A stretch of 62,004 nucleotides of DNA from Zygnema cylindricum (lineage: Eukaryota; Streptophyta; Zygnematophyceae; Zygnematales; Zygnemataceae), in assembly GCA_037447655.1 (NCBI GenBank), contig JBBHKE010003439.1, positions 11,260 to 73,263 on the forward strand, written 5' to 3'. The translations under genes were made by a program, and so were the position numbers. The notes under the pieces were generated by a model. That model was not told the DNA's origin. It did not search any database and saw nothing but the letters and a program-made list of their open reading frames with translations. Shown piece by piece: positions 1 through 11,159 of this stretch; the stretch's first letter is position 1, and the number at the start of each line of letters is the position of its first letter.

Positions 1-372
1 TTGACTTACTTCCGGTGTCACTTAAAATTTGACAAAAAAAAAAATACAAAAAAAAAAAAAACAGTTTAAAATTCACTGTGGCCTTCATTCAGTTTTGAAT
101 TCCTTCAAAATGTGTTAAGCACAAAAATGAAAAAAACCATAGATAAAAACTCAAACATTTTGGTTTTTAAAGTGAAATTTCGTTTTTTTTAATGTTGTTC
201 GTTGTTTGTAAACCTCACAATAAGAAAAGCAAGTGTTTAAGCAAATTGAATACAAATTTAAAGCAGTTATTGAAATGTGGAAAAACTTTTAGGACTCGGA
301 AGAATACGAAATAATACTTTAAAAAATGCTGAAAAAAGTATAATTGTAAAATTGGCAAAAATTTGGTTTCAG

Positions 373-1359
373 GTTGCGATTCACATGGAAAGACTCAATT
401 TCGCAGAGGCAACAAAAATGCTTCCCTTCCTCGAGGAACGTTCTCGAAAGTAAAATCTGTTTCCCTTTGTTCATTTTCTTTGTTTGCGGTTTTTTTTTTC
501 CTTGGTTTTTTGTTTACTTCCTTGTTTTTTGGGATTTTTTGTTTCATGAGTTTGACCAGCCTTATCGTTTTAGGAAATGAAAAGTTAAATGCTACATAAA
601 GTCAGTCTTAGAAGGTAAGAAGTTAAAGTATGTGAAGTACAAGAACAAATGCAAGAAAATGGTAAAAAGTATGGAAATCTTTGTCGTGAGAATCATACCA
701 TTATTTTGAATGAGCAAAATGTAAAATCAGTTATAACCTTTGCCACTCCAACCCACACTAATAATGGTGAAGATACTCTTTGACTTTCTTGACAATAGAG
801 CACCAACAGTTGAGAATTAACCAAAAACGAAATTAACCAAATCTTTACCAACCGAAATTAACCTTATTAACCATTCATCACTAACTCTTAAAAACCAGCT
901 TTTCATTAAAACCAACTTTTCTATGTAAGTGGTGTAGTCAACCCTTTTCTATAAAATTTTAGTCAATGTTTAGAATATTTCTTACTATATTAGATGGCCC
1001 CTGCCGTAATTCGTGTTTAGTTCTCAGAAAAACTGTCCTATTTCCTTTCAAAAACCATTGAATGCTTGGTTAAAACTAAGGAAATAAAATCAGTTCGTAA
1101 ATATTGTGTACCACACTTATGTTGGTTAGAGTCAGTGGTAAAAAATGGTCAATGGGCAATGGTCAATGTTTTAAAGTCAGTCCATCTCTTAAAATTTGTC
1201 CTTAAAACCAAGTAGTTGTAATTATTGATTTCCAAGAGGCAAAATATCCCATTTTTACATTTTAGGTTTGAGGTTTAGGTCTGTTTTGTTACTGGAAATT
1301 CCTAAATTTTTGGTGTTTTCTGCTCACTTTACTTTACTTTATTTATATATATTTATTTG

Positions 1360-1411
<52 letters not shown>

Positions 1412-2035
1412 TAGTCAAATCCTAAACCCTCATTTTTCTCCATATCCGGCCGTAGGATCATATTTGTTTATTAGGTCACAATCCTAGAAAGCAAATCAGA
1501 AGGGGAAAGTTAATAGTCGAACCCTTGACTCATAGTTTCACAGTATTTGCTAAAAAAAAAAGACACAAGGCTCACAATATATTTATAGTCTCAATATTTT
1601 TTTATAGTTTCACAATATTTTTTTATACCTGTATTTCCTACATTTTTTTGCCCTATGATGCTATATAGTGGGACCACTCGCATGATTGATTTGTCATATT
1701 GTAAAAGAAAAGATAAAACCATTAACAAAGATATGTGGAGTATAGGAATAGGAATACAGAATAGAAACTCTAAAAGAGAGAAGGAAAAAGGCTCTGAGTG
1801 ATTAAGACAAAATACCAAATCGTGGTTCGAAACTTTTTTTTTTCTTGTGGTTGTTGGTTCCAGATTTCATCGAGATGTAATCGAAATTGTTTCTTCCCTT
1901 CATCCCTTGAGGTGTACTAGAAAACGACAGTTACAAATGGGGGCCGGGCCTTTAGTCGGTATTTTAGGTACGGTACTTTTGGTTGTACTTTGTTTTGTTT
2001 TGCGACCGCAAAGACGTAAACCGAAAGTGAACTAG
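373..2035 (+). CDS. 3' end of a gene for a tail-anchored membrane protein (two exons; 5' part outside window)
   Basis: Two exons, 373-449 and 1864-2035, are joined across a 1414-bp intron (GT at 450, AG at 1862-1863, each with a pyrimidine-rich acceptor). The splice phase matches exactly: two bases of a Lys codon lie on the left and one on the right. The joined frame encodes about 82 residues ending in TAG. It starts with a helical segment holding the motif MLPFLEERSRK. A predicted transmembrane stretch follows (GAGPLVGILGTVLLVVLCFV), and the protein ends with a basic tail, RPQRRKPKVN. A single C-terminal membrane helix with a short basic tail is the layout of tail-anchored proteins of the ER, mitochondrial or peroxisomal surface. 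I do not recognise the family. The upstream acceptor at 371-372 means more exons lie before the window. The stop-codon region is locally duplicated. Confidence 0.55.
1330..1412. repeat. (TA)n microsatellite
   Basis: A run of TATATA interrupted by single T or A changes, inside the intron of the tail-anchored gene. Confidence 0.85.
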
Positions 2036-2085
2036 TCAACAAAAGTGAACTAGTCAGTGAAAGTCAACGAAAGTCAACTTGTCAA
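2022..2085. repeat. Short tandem repeats spanning a stop codon
   Basis: The motif aaagtgaactagtcaac occurs twice in a row, followed by aaagtcaacgaaagtcaac. The TAG stop of the tail-anchored gene lies in the first copy and is repeated in the second. Confidence 0.6.
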
Positions 2086-2399
2086 GTTTTTTTAGGCTTT
2101 TTTCTCTTTCTTAGGATTCTCTAGTGTATCATGTTATATTTTTTCTTTGTCCTTTTCGGAGGCTCGAATGTGGTGAACTTTTTTACTGTAATTGTCAAAT
2201 ATTTCAATATTTTTGTTCGCCCGCGTAATTTCTGATTGTTTTGTATTGTATGTACATCTTTTTTCCTTTGTTTTTTTTTTTGTTTTTTGTTGTTTTATTT
2301 AGAAAAAACGTTCATCAAGGCAAAAAGAAGGAAATAAAAGGAAAGCAATAATGGAAAATGGGAAACCACATTGTGGCTAGATAAAAAAGTTAATACACT

Positions 2400-2650
2400 T
2401 TAAATGATGTTGTCAAAATAACACATGGTAAAACATTTACAGACTACGAGAAGATAAAAAATAAAGGCACACTGAAGATTAATGTTATCGAAATAATATA
2501 CAATAAGACATTTACAGAATAAATGAAGAAAACAAATAAGGACACTGTGGAGCTTGATGCCATTAAATAATACACAAAAAAGCTTTTCAGACCATAAGAA
2601 GTTAAAATATAAAGAAGCTGATGTTATCAAGTAATACACAATAAATTTCG
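2400..2650. repeat. Degenerate tandem repeat, unit about 70-80 bp
   Basis: Three to four units begin with variants of atgttatcaaataatacaca and continue through acatttacaga and agaagataaaa. Apparent proteins on the minus strand here are by-products of the repeat (repeated KCLIVYYFDN-like stretches). Flanking DNA (2036-2400, 2650-2880) holds nothing I can identify. Confidence 0.6.
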
Positions 2651-2899
2651 AATCAACGACGTGATGCACGAGCAAACTAGACTGCACTGAAATAGAGTGG
2701 ACAAGAGAGGCCAAACCTGAACAGTAGATCAGCGGCACCGACGTGGCTCGAAACGAATGGTGGAAATAATAGGTGTAATCATTAGTCGAGCTCCAGAATC
2801 AGGGTTCCTTCGAGAGAAAAATGGCAATAAAAAACGTTTGAAGTGCCCGCGCCAAGAAGCTAACTAGTGACACTGTTTATTTTGTAGATAACCAATGTG

Positions 2900-3339
2900 T
2901 ACCTTTTATTGACCTACCGATAACCGATATATTGGTCCGGTTTAACGGTAACGGAATTATCGCGATAAAAAACTGTTGTATCGCCATAACTTACTGATAA
3001 ATATCAGGCCCGGTAATTATTGGCAATAACTGTACGCTTCAGACCGTAAACTTGTACTGTTTTCTACGGATCGGAACGGATTGTCGCACGTGGCATCCAC
3101 ACTGTACTATATTTTTTACACTTAATTGGCGATAAAAAAATTGTTTGTTCTGGCGCGATATATCGGGACCCTTGTCGCACGTGGCATCCACACTGTACTA
3201 TATTTTTTACACTTAATTGGCGATAAAAAAATTGTTTGTTCTAGCGCGATATATCGGGACCCCTCACTGTTCGATAACCGATAATTATCGATATCGGGTT
3301 TTATCGCGATAAGCTTTGACCCGATACACAACAACACTA
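2900..3339. mobile_element. hAT-MITE-related fragment rich in TATCGCGATA palindromes
   Basis: The right end reads CCGATACACAACAACACTA, close to the right end of the complete element at 17597-18461. The interior has the same mixture of ataaccgat, ttatcgcgataa and cgatatatcg motifs. The left end cannot be placed and no target duplication was found, so this is a fragment or a diverged copy. Confidence 0.5.
3081..3262. repeat. 91-bp direct tandem duplication
   Basis: Two near-identical 91-bp units, 3081-3171 and 3172-3262, begin TTGTCGCACGTGGCATCC. They differ at about one position (ttctgg versus ttctag), so the duplication is recent. It lies inside the hAT-related fragment. Confidence 0.9.
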
Positions 3340-3448
3340 AGTCTATATATAAGAGGAAAAATGAATTAGAAGTGCAGATATCAAGGTTCAAACCTTCCGG
3401 GTGCCTAAAGTTTCCTATCTCAAAATTTAATTGAAAACTTCATTTTCT

Positions 3449-3532
3449 TGCTAGCTGTGGGGTTTGAACCCACGCGTACATGTGTACAGAAGATCTTAAG
3501 TCTTCCCCCTTAGACCACTCGGGCAAGCTAGC
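3449..3532 (-). tRNA. tRNA-Leu (anticodon UAA)
   Basis: This 84-nt gene on the minus strand folds as a class II tRNA. The acceptor stem GCTAGCT pairs with AGCTAGC and is followed by discriminator A. The anticodon stem is GAAGA/TCTTC around loop CTTAAGA, giving anticodon TAA. There is a long self-paired variable arm (GTACACATGTAC), and the T arm is GTGGG-TTCAAAC-CCCAC. A long variable arm and this anticodon indicate leucine. No intron is present. It is nearly identical to the plus-strand copy at 7653-7736, differing only in the variable-arm loop. Confidence 0.93.
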
Positions 3533-3539
3533 GGATGAA

Positions 3540-4870
3540 TAATGAAAATTTGTGTTTTATAACTCTTTTACAACTATATAAGTTTAGTATGTTTTTTCCC
3601 AAATTTGTGGATGCTGCCGAGTTCATTATTTTTTGGGGTAGCCCATAGGTTTAAGATTCTAGTGGTCCTGTTTTTCCTTCCCTTACCAAACGGTTTCCCG
3701 ATCCCGAGTAATCCCATTAGGACTTCTTTCCTCTCTAGTCAATACGCAGTTTAAAGGTTTTTTTCGTTCGTTAAACAATATACCTTTAAGAAACTGAACA
3801 AATGGGCATAAGCTCTGTGTGGGACTAGTGGAAATGCTTTAAGAGGCAACTTTTCAAGAACAGGCTTTGGCTAGAATTTGGGCTCTATTTGCATTATATT
3901 ACCAATTTTTTTTACACGCATAATATGTGGTATAACTTGAAGAAGCCTCCTGTTTAGGATTTTTTTTAGGGTTTTCGAACTTTCATCTGAACAGATGCCA
4001 GCTGAACAAAAAACAGTGGACAACAGCAATATATTGCGTTCATCAGAAGCCATATCTCAAATTGAAAAAAAACTCAACTGTATCAAGTTCAAATAAGCTC
4101 CTCCCTCTTATCTCTGGCTGATCCCTGGAAAAAGTTGCATACAATTTAGAGGATTACAAAATTACAAGATCATTGTATTTGCCAGTGTCAAACTACAGTG
4201 AATATCATTCCGTAGGAAATACCGCCTCAGTTCTCTTGCTGAAAATCATTACCGTCACAATTGGTCATTTACTGGAATCATTTTTTCTACAAGACAGGGA
4301 AAAAACAGACATTTACAAATCCCACCATTGCCACCAATGGTACAGCAGGAATGAACAATATGTGAAATCCCAGTGAATAAAGAAAAAGTAGCATACTCAG
4401 AAAGAAAAACAGAAACTCACATTCAAGAACATTTCAACATGGTATGTTGCAAAAAGAGTAGGAAAACTCCTACCTCACAGATTCATATATACAGCGGTCC
4501 AAAACAAACCTTTCTTCAATCTACACACAGAAGACCAAACTCTCAACTTATGCTTCCAATCTACACAAACCTACCAAAAACATACTTCCTACCAAACTAC
4601 AAAAAACCAGGCTGGAGCTTAGGCTACTTGGTTCGTCTTTTCCCAAGGACAACTTTTCCTCATATCGCCAACCCTTTCTTTTCAGGGCAGCATTTCCTCA
4701 TATAGCCTGAAATATTCAACTGCTAAAAACATCACCTGTCAAACATTTAAGTCCAAAACATCTGGTTTTACTGCAAAAACTAATCCTACAAAACGAAGGC
4801 AGCAAGTCAACGCTCTATATTGCTGTACATTGTTGCACTCTTGCTCGTACAACAATATCACACGGTACAC
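3540..4870. other. Intergenic region without recognisable genes
   Basis: I see only short open frames with no family similarity, codon bias or splice-site support. No repeat structure stands out. Confidence 0.4.
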
Positions 4871-4874
4871 ACTT

Positions 4875-5102
4875 TCACACATAACACGCTATTGATGAGG
4901 GAGAAGTTTCAGGGAGTAAACCACCCAGGCCTTGTGGTTCACTGGCAGGCTGGCTAAACTTTCGCCGGTTTCCTATTGGCTGGCAAGAGCCAAACGAGCC
5001 GTTTGTCGTTTTCTGCTTCGAATCAGGAGAAGAACCAGACGAGAGAGAAGTTGCTGTGGCTGAGCAAGCAGCTCCAGCAAGCCATGGCAAATATCCTCCC
5101 AT
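4875..5102 (-). CDS. Possible small protein, function unknown
   Basis: A 75-codon frame starts at ATG 5102 with MGGYLPWLAGAACSATATSL and ends TGA at 4875. It is noticeably richer in G+C than its AT-rich surroundings. The residues are mixed (Ser, Gly, Pro, Gln, with IGNRRKFSQ in the middle), not low-complexity, which is the only argument for coding. The N-terminal segment could be membrane-inserting. A longer in-frame extension to 5177 exists, and a possible acceptor lies just upstream, so it may be one exon of a larger gene. I recognise no family. It could be a chance frame. Confidence 0.28.
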   Translation of the reverse strand: MGGYLPWLAGAACSATATSLSSGSSPDSKQKTTNGSFGSCQPIGNRRKFSQPASEPQGLGGLLPETSPSSIACYV

Positions 5103-5179
5103 GGACTTAAAAAACCTTACAACAAACAAATTTACAAGATACTCGCTTTTTCTTATCTGAGGAGGAATGCGGTTCAACA

Positions 5180-6572
5180 GTATTGGAGGACGAAACTTTC
5201 AACCCATACAAAGTTTGTGAAAAAATGAATAAACAAAATTCCTTGAGCCGCAGTAGTTAAGAAAAGAGAATAGAGATTTTTTCTCTCAGTTAAAAGCGAA
5301 GATGAACAAAATATGAAAATATAGTCACCACAGAAACTGGAAGGTGAAGGATAAAAGCTAAAAAAACATGTTTCAACCTCTGTTTTTTGCAGAGCTATTA
5401 CAGATTGACCAGGTACAGTACAAAGAGGTCAGAGCAGTTGCTGGTGAATATATACAGAGATAACTTTGGCTGAAATTTGTCAGCAGTAATTTTTTAATAC
5501 TCCAGAATGTAATACTGCAGTAAAATAATGCTTGATTGCGCTGTAAATGATGCTCTATCGTAAAAATGAGCAAAAAAAAGGAAGAATTGTGATTGGTACA
5601 ATGTAATTACAAAGAGGATTTACTTGAGAAAACTAAAAAAATAGAGGATTTTCAATCAAATTACCGAATGAGTGCAAGTTGAAAGCGTGGAAAGAGCGAC
5701 AAATGGACGCCTGCAAATTGGCTTGGACGGATCAAATTGATAGTTTATAGTGTTTTTGGATTTAATCCTTCGGTGACGCTGACGCTTATTTTTTTTTTTT
5801 TCACGGCAGCGAAGGGCGCGATAGAGACTACAGAAAAATTTCCTGGGAAAGTCCTTTGCAAAAGCTTTTCAAAACTTTCTTTTGTCTGACCGAGATTTCT
5901 TCAAGGTTTTTTAACCTTGAATAACGTGTAACAATTGGCTGAATAATCTGCCCGGCGAAGATAAAGTAAAAGTATAAAATTATATGGAAAAAAACAAAAT
6001 AGTTTTCTCCCAAAAGATCCAGACGTTTTAAGAATTATGATCCTCCGGTGTTTTTTGAAAGGTGAGCGACTGCACCCGTGCATAAAACGACAAAAAAATT
6101 CACATGGAGCCGTGAGATGAAGATGTTAAAAAACGTAGGCCGTCCGATCCTATCCCATACCGTACGTTTCGTCGCGAAGACCAACAGCCAAAATATCCAG
6201 AAAGGCAAAAGCAATGAAACCTCGCCCACACATTTTTTACGCTTTTTAACTTCTTGGGCACCATTATTTTGTTTTTTTTGTTTGCTTACCTCTGTACGGT
6301 ACGACCGATACTTCGCTTTCATTGGTCTGACGTAACTGCCATTGTCTTTTTGAAACCTACTTTTGCATGAACGACGTAATAAAGATCACAAGCTCATAAC
6401 TGGATTCATCATCATCACAGGTCAATTATCATCATCACAGGTCAATTTCGTATCTATTCGAACAGACGATACGTTGCTTATCTGGTGTGACGATATACTG
6501 GCTGCCTGATGTTACGATACACCAAAATATCGATGCACCGATGTGACGTTTCACGCAGTTCGGAGTTTCTGT
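5180..6572. other. Intergenic region; one 18-bp tandem duplication
   Basis: Around 6405-6445 the unit atcatcatcacaggtcaatt is repeated back to back. Otherwise I see only AT-rich DNA and short overlapping frames on both strands that look like noise. Confidence 0.4.
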
Positions 6573-7532
6573 CAGAGGTCGCAAAAGTCAAAATTTTACA
6601 TAACGGAAACCGACCGTTTTTTTTTTTTCAAAATCTGAGTAACCGACGCCCGACCGGATTATGTCACGCTCCAAAATTGTTAACCGTTAACCGATCGGCG
6701 TTTACGAAAATAAAAGTTAACCGAAACTCGATTTCTTGCGACTAACCGTGCCCGCCCGTAACCGAAAAAGTACAAAATAAATTAATGTACGACGTATGAA
6801 TAAGCCAATAATTACGATTTGTCGCGTTCCCTAAGATTTGCGAAATGAATAGTGTTTACTACCGTGTCAGATTTGCGACGCTTTGTCACGTTCCCTAAAA
6901 TTTGCGAAATGAGTAGTGTTACACTCATAGTTCAAAAGTAGGCGTTTTTATGGTAGGCCTTTGGTCGGCGCCTTCATCATAAGTTGTATTATCGGCTTTA
7001 CATGTGATCTTCTTAGATCGCTACTTTGATCAGCGACTGTCCGATCGTCCGAATCTGACGGTGTAAATAATTTTTTTTGGTCTAACTGTTTTAATTGGTC
7101 CAATTTTTGGTCCGAATACAATATGGGTCTTAAGGTCATATTGTATGTTTTGCGTACAATAGGCATATTGTGTGGGCCTACTTTAACCTACTTTTGAACT
7201 ATGGTTACACTGTTACTACCGTGTCAAATTTGCGACGCTTTGTCGCGTTCCCTAAGATTTGCGAAATGAATAGTGTTACTACCGTGTCAGATTTGCGACG
7301 CTAATCATGCTGTCACGTACTTCCACAATATCAAAGAGTACAAAGTACAATAATGTTGGATTGTATGGACAGTTTTTTGGTTAACCGACCGTAACCGACT
7401 TTTTTTTTCCGGTGAATCAACCGACCGCAACTGCCCGGCCCCCAAAATTTGGCAGCCGAATCCGTTCCAGATGCGGCGCGGGCGGTCGGTTAACGGTCGG
7501 TCACGGTTTCGGTTGACCTTTTGCGACCTCTG
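6573..7532. mobile_element. hAT-like non-autonomous element (960 bp) with 8-bp target duplication
   Basis: Terminal inverted repeats CAGAGGTCGCAAAAGTCAA (left) and the complement of CAGAGGTCGCAAAAGGTCAA (right) are bounded by a perfect 8-bp direct duplication GTTTCTGT (6565-6572 and 7533-7540). An 8-bp duplication and a CAG start are typical of the hAT superfamily. The ends are rich in TAACCGACCG motifs. The interior has no transposase. It contains a roughly 65-bp repeat (TTTGCGAAATGAATAGTGTT and relatives), seen near 6815-6925 and 7208-7300, and this array is split by a second element at 6926-7203. Confidence 0.85.
6926..7203. mobile_element. Nested MITE (278 bp) with 8-bp target duplication
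   Basis: The 17-bp terminal repeat CATAGTTCAAAAGTAGG is mirrored at the right end. Both sides carry GTTACACT (6918-6925 and 7204-7211), a perfect 8-bp duplication. It sits within the tandem array inside the larger element 6573-7532, so it inserted later. No coding capacity is seen. Confidence 0.85.
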
Positions 7533-7652
7533 GTTTCTGTCCGTCACGATTCAAAGCAATGATCATGAAAAAAGGAATTATTAGTATGATGAAAGCATGA
7601 GGACTTAAAATATTTGTTTTTAAATAAGTTTGAGAGTCTGTTATTTCCATCG

Positions 7653-7736
7653 GCTAGCTTGCCCGAGTGGTCTAAGGGGGAAGACTTAAGATCTTCTGTA
7701 CATATGTACGCGTGGGTTCAAACCCCACAGCTAGCA
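7653..7736 (+). tRNA. tRNA-Leu (anticodon UAA), second copy
   Basis: This is the same 84-nt class II structure as the minus-strand gene at 3449-3532. The acceptor stem is GCTAGCT/AGCTAGC, the anticodon loop is CTTAAGA and the T arm is GTGGGTTCAAACCCCAC. The variable arm reads GTACATATGTAC. It is intact and intronless. The surrounding sequence is not shared with the first copy, so only the tRNA itself is conserved. Confidence 0.93.
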
Positions 7737-8221
7737 GAGCCTACAGAAATCTACGTGAAACGTTTAGGGTTTTCATTTTTTCCAAGTCAGAAATTATCGT
7801 ACTTTTGCAAGGACCACGAGACAACGTCGTTCACTTCGCTGACATGTCATGTGGATGAATTACACGTCATGATTTGTGGATTACTCGAAATTGTCGGTAA
7901 TAATTTGACTTTGACACTGCCCGCTGACGTGGAAGATTATTGTTGTCATTTCACTATTCAGCTTTGAAGATCTTGATGAGCTTTGTCTCTTTTCATTAAG
8001 AAAACGGCCAATCAGAAGACTTATCGCAGATTCTATACATTCACGTGTCACACGTGCTTTCTCTGACAGAAAATAGTCCAGAGGAGGCGAGAGACTGCTG
8101 ACGCCAAATCAAATTTCGATTATGTTGTACGAACGTACGGATAGAAATATGGAATGAGGAATTAAAAGTCTTTCCGTGGCGTAGCTGGAGTGATCCTGTT
8201 GTACGGCTTGATCCAATCCTG

Positions 8222-8764
8222 TACACTGCGCATCGTTATTAGTGTCAAAGTTTAAATAGTGTGGAAGTAAATATACCGTCATTGACGCTAATTAAGAAAT
8301 TTTTTATTTTTTTTAAAAAGGTGTATTCTAATTTCGGTGTTTATGCTAATTTAGGAACAGCAAAAATGGAATATTCGTTGTACGATTATATACATTACTA
8401 TATGTATCCGTACAAAATATTTAAAATCGTACGCCGTCGTGAAATTTAAATATCCGTACATGTAAGACTAATTTACGTGTCAGAACAATCCCGTTTTTTT
8501 AGCGCACGATCCTATGCGTGCGCGTCTGATTTAACTCATTTTTTGTAGAATTTTCACTTGAAAAGGTACATTTGTGTACGGTCTGACACTGACCGTACAT
8601 CATACTATTTAGATATTATTGTAATTCGTCCTTTACGCTATTTTGTACGGTACCTTAATTAACGTCAAGGAAAAATTAAAATCATGTATCCTATTTGAGG
8701 AAAAAAATCAAAATTTTAAGAACCCAAATTAGTGTCGTTGACACAAATAACGATGCGCGGTGTA
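8222..8764. mobile_element. TA-flanked inverted-repeat element, family A (543 bp)
   Basis: The left end TACACTGCGCATCGTTATTAG and the right end are inverted repeats (the right end reads CGATGCGCGGTGTA). TA lies at each boundary, as in Tc1/mariner or Stowaway elements. No transposase is seen. The right TA is shared with the next family member starting at 8763. Confidence 0.7.
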
Positions 8765-8998
8765 CCACCGTGAATCGTAATTACTAATTAGTAATTAGCG
8801 ATAATAAAATTTTCGCCACTGAAAACATTTTTTCACCGTACACACTTGTCGGATTTTCAATTTGAGACCGCCAATTGGAAGCTGGGAATCTTGCCTTTCA
8901 ATTGCAACCGTCAGATCTAGAATCCAACATGTGTGTACGGTGAAAAAATGTTTTAAGAGACGGAAAAAATATTAACCCTAATTACAATTCACAGTGTA
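8763..8998. mobile_element. TA-flanked inverted-repeat element, family A (236 bp)
   Basis: The left end CACCGTGAATCGTAATTA is matched by the complement of TAATTACAATTCACAGTG at the right, with TA at both sides. The interior is a second-level hairpin: a segment starting AAAACATTTTTTCACCGTAC returns inverted as GTACGGTGAAAAAATGTTTT. This interior is shared with the copies at 9269 and 22496. Confidence 0.75.
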
Positions 8999-9268
8999 AT
9001 GTATGATTAGTTGATTACTCAATAAAGTTCACAAACTGGCATGTTATGGCACATAAAATTTTTAGTACGAACAAATTCATAAAATAAATTTCATGCGGAC
9101 CACTAAGGAGTTGTCGAAATTGTACGGTACGGGTTATCATGACGTACGAAATATAGTACAAAATTTTAATATCCCTTGAATATCCTTCCACCGCTTCGCA
9201 TTTTGGTCCTTATTTTTTTTTTTTTTGGTCCCCAACTGTGTTTACATTTGAACGTGTATTTTGTCCTC

Positions 9269-9552
9269 TACGTCGTGTATTGCTATTAGGATTTGACGTT
9301 TTTTTCGCCTCTTAAAACATATTTTTACCGTACACATTTGTCCGGTTTTCGATTGGCAGAAGGTGAGAATCTTGCCTTTTTATTGTGACCGTCCGATTAG
9401 CAGTCCTCCGTCCGATTAGCAGTCCTCCGTCCGATTAGCAGTCCTCCGTCCGATTAGCAGTCCTCCGTCCGATTAAGTCCGAAAAGTGTGCACGGAGAAA
9501 ATATGTTTTAAATGGCAAGACAACATTAACCCTAATAGCGATACGCGGTGTA
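9269..9552. mobile_element. TA-flanked inverted-repeat element, family A (284 bp)
   Basis: The ends (left TACGTCGTGTATTGCTATTAG; right ends CTAATAGCGATACGCGGTGTA) are inverted repeats flanked by TA. The interior contains the same nested hairpin as 8763-8998, enlarged by a 19-bp tandem repeat at 9389-9476. Confidence 0.7.
9389..9476. repeat. 19-bp tandem repeat, about four and a half copies
   Basis: The unit ccgtccgattagcagtcct is repeated without change four times, plus a partial copy. The copies are directly adjacent with no spacers, so this is not a CRISPR. It expands one arm of the MITE hairpin. Confidence 0.95.
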
Positions 9553-10467
9553 CCGTACGTCATTACTAATTGGCATTTTAAGTTTTTAACTCCTATTTTG
9601 TCCGCTATCTGTTTGTCCATTGACGACATAATTTATCTTTATCCGGCATCTTTTCTTTAGTTGACACGTGTACACTATATTTAGGGCAAACATCACGAAT
9701 AGAAACGCAAGTTTCTCAACTATTGATAGAAAATTTTATTAAATAAATGAAGCTGATGAATGTTGAGTTACTAACTTACAATAATGGCACATAAAAGTCC
9801 ACTCTACTAAAAGTCAACAAAATTCATTCTCAAACAACTGTAATTTTCTCTTTTCGTACCAGTCAAGTTTAGCGGAAATCTGTACATTTACTGAATTTAT
9901 CGATTGTAAAATGTTTGAATGAGCAATGTTATGGTGTAAATCGTTGCCTTCCTTGTTTCCTACCGATTATAAATAATATCTTTATTAAAAATAAACTAAC
10001 GAAACTTTATTTTTACAAAAAAAAAAATTGTGAATTATGCGATTCCTGAGATAACAAGTGAAACAAACTTGAAAAAATGTTACCAAGGATTGGAAACAAA
10101 AACCAAAAACAATAAATATTTCAAATTATATTTATAAAAGATGGAAAATAAGAGTGCACAGTAGTAAATAACAATAGTCTTCATTAAAAAACGCACTAAC
10201 TTTTAAATTTTTTGATAATTTTTTCTTGGCAAATACAGTCACCAAAGCTGGAAACACTCTCAAGGGCAAAAAAAAAACAACCGGAAGAAAAAAAAGGGAA
10301 AAACAATTAAAATAAACAGTTTTCATAAAAAAAAAACATATTTTATTGACATTTATTGCAAAAATATTTACATCGTTACTGTACACAACATACATTTCAC
10401 AGTTTCCCACAACATTTTTAGTCTTTTTTTCTTTTTTTTTGGGTTTCTCTAAAGCTATACAGAAAAC
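9553..10467. other. AT-rich intergenic region
   Basis: Nothing recognisable. Open frames here are poly-Lys or Phe by-products of AT-rich DNA. Confidence 0.4.
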
Positions 10468-10970
10468 TACACCACGAATTGTAATTAGAGTAATGAAAAA
10501 ATTAGAGTACAAAAACCAAAAAATAATAATTAGAGTAATTAACGCTAATTTATGTGATAGAGCTGTTTCAACTAAAGTTTACTCTAATTTATTTAAGTAC
10601 TCTAATTTGGCACGCTAATATCCTCTACTGTAAATAAGGTATTCGTACAGAATTTGGCAAAACGTACAGTTTTCGTCACTATGACGTTTGCACTACGCGG
10701 TTTGTTAAAACGCAGTTACATGATAACGGCCTGTATTAAATCATTATTTGTACTTTTTTACTTAATAAAGTACAATTTTGCACGGTCGGAGGTCGTCCGT
10801 ACCCCACACTATTTAAAACAAACCTATATTAGAATTAAAAACGCTAATTAAACTTTACCTTAAATAGAATAATGAAAAAATTAGAATCATTTACTCTATT
10901 TCATGTGATAGAGTCGAAATTTTGAGCGACCGAATTAGAGTAATTTACTCTAATTACGATTCGCGGTGTA
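10468..10970. mobile_element. TA-flanked inverted-repeat element, family A (503 bp)
   Basis: The left end CACCACGAATTGTAATTAGA mirrors the right end, which reads TCTAATTACGATTCGCGGTG, with TA at both boundaries. The interior repeats the motif attagagtaat and its complement many times, suggesting expansion of the terminal sequence. Confidence 0.75.
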
Positions 10971-11159
10971 TCTGTTTGAAAATGTTTTTTTTTTTTTGGT
11001 TTCCTAAAGCTGTACAAACTACCATTTCTATTTCAAAATAACTCCAAAACTGAAAAGAAAAAGATAATTACTTAAAACCGGCAAGAAAAAAAGACCGTTT
11101 TTTTTTTTAGCTTTAAAATCTGCATTTCCATCAAATCATACAAAAGTAAAATTGAACAA

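Noticed and set aside
4173-4705. Two consecutive plus-strand frames (67 and 110 codons)
   Set aside because: There are no recognisable domains, composition is AT-driven, and no splice or promoter context supports them.
9389-9476. Regular 19-bp repeats considered as a CRISPR array
   Set aside because: There are no spacers, the genome is clearly eukaryotic, and the repeat lies inside a MITE hairpin.
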